In this document: positions 63,938 through 64,000 of the stretch, one piece after another
How positions within the stretch are numbered: position 1 is the first letter of the stretch
Layout of the letters: each line of letters opens with the position of its first letter
DNA from: Stenotrophomonas maltophilia
Lineage (GTDB): Bacteria; Pseudomonadota; Gammaproteobacteria; Xanthomonadales; Xanthomonadaceae
NCBI RefSeq assembly: GCF_002799155.1
Contig: NZ_NERD01000002.1
Location: forward strand, 2,170,001 to 2,234,000
Direction of reading: 5' to 3'
DNA length: 64,000 nucleotides
Position numbers and translations under genes: made by a program
The notes under the pieces: generated by a model
The model's input: only the letters and a program-made list of their open reading frames with translations
The model's database searches: none
Told to the model about the DNA's origin: nothing

Positions 63938-64000
63938 TGCCCGCCGTGCGCCGATCTGCGCGCTCCATCACGCTTCCTGTCAGGAACATCCTGACCCAGC

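Overview
The window looks like a chromosomal segment of the Stenotrophomonas maltophilia complex. The support is high GC throughout, GTAG-headed palindromic SMAG/REP repeats, a Xanthomonadales-type type IV secretion system (X-T4SS), and housekeeping genes (serS, serC-pheA-aroA, phasins) of xanthomonad character. All calls come from reading the sequence; no alignment or database search was possible.

Layout. 1-2.4 kb: an HxlR regulator facing a flavodoxin-fold oxidoreductase, two GNAT acetyltransferases and a small membrane protein. 2.6-8.3 kb: two effector modules of the X-T4SS. The first is a lipase with a C-terminal XVIPCD secretion signal, preceded by two tandem paralogous lipoproteins that are probably its immunity proteins. 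The second is a GH19 lysozyme-like effector flanked by two candidate immunity genes. 8.8-16.3 kb: a broken surface-adhesin-like gene, then an array of six DUF4189 gene copies interleaved with four partial copies of the 3' part of virB6, ending at full-length virB6. 16.4-28.7 kb: the X-T4SS itself, all on the minus strand (virD4, virB7, 8, 9, 10, 11, 1, 2, 3, 4, 5, 6), with a small unknown gene ahead of virD4. 28.9-43.5 kb: accessory genes (MFS exporter, MerR/Old Yellow Enzyme pair, hybrid histidine kinase, FAD monooxygenase/TetR pair, Fur-box siderophore receptor, lipoproteins) and a decayed macB. 43.6-45.8 kb: a third XVIPCD effector of unknown toxic activity with its exported partner. 46.4-64 kb: an HxlR/quinone-oxidoreductase pair, a large SF1 helicase, tRNA-Ser(UGA), a LysR/azoreductase pair, serS, two TonB-like proteins, aroA-pheA-serC, an FHA membrane protein and a phasin pair.

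How it fits together. X-T4SS machines inject toxic effectors into competing bacteria, recognised through a C-terminal XVIPCD that docks on VirD4; sister cells are protected by exported immunity proteins. Three effector modules lie on both sides of the machine. The most unusual structure is the virB6/DUF4189 array. In each partial virB6 copy that keeps its tail, the sequence matches virB6 up to a PPGSYTP-like motif (or a shortened version of it), then carries a different Ser/Gly-rich tail, and is closely followed by its own exported DUF4189 gene. Most archived copies carry nonsense, frameshift or deletion damage while the first and fifth DUF4189 copies are intact. This looks like a store of alternative VirB6 tail plus partner cassettes, comparable in layout to the orphan tip cassettes of CDI, Rhs and Maf systems, but built on a core component of the secretion channel.

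A second theme is redox chemistry: five flavin or quinone oxidoreductases each sit back to back with their own regulator (HxlR, MerR, TetR, HxlR, LysR).
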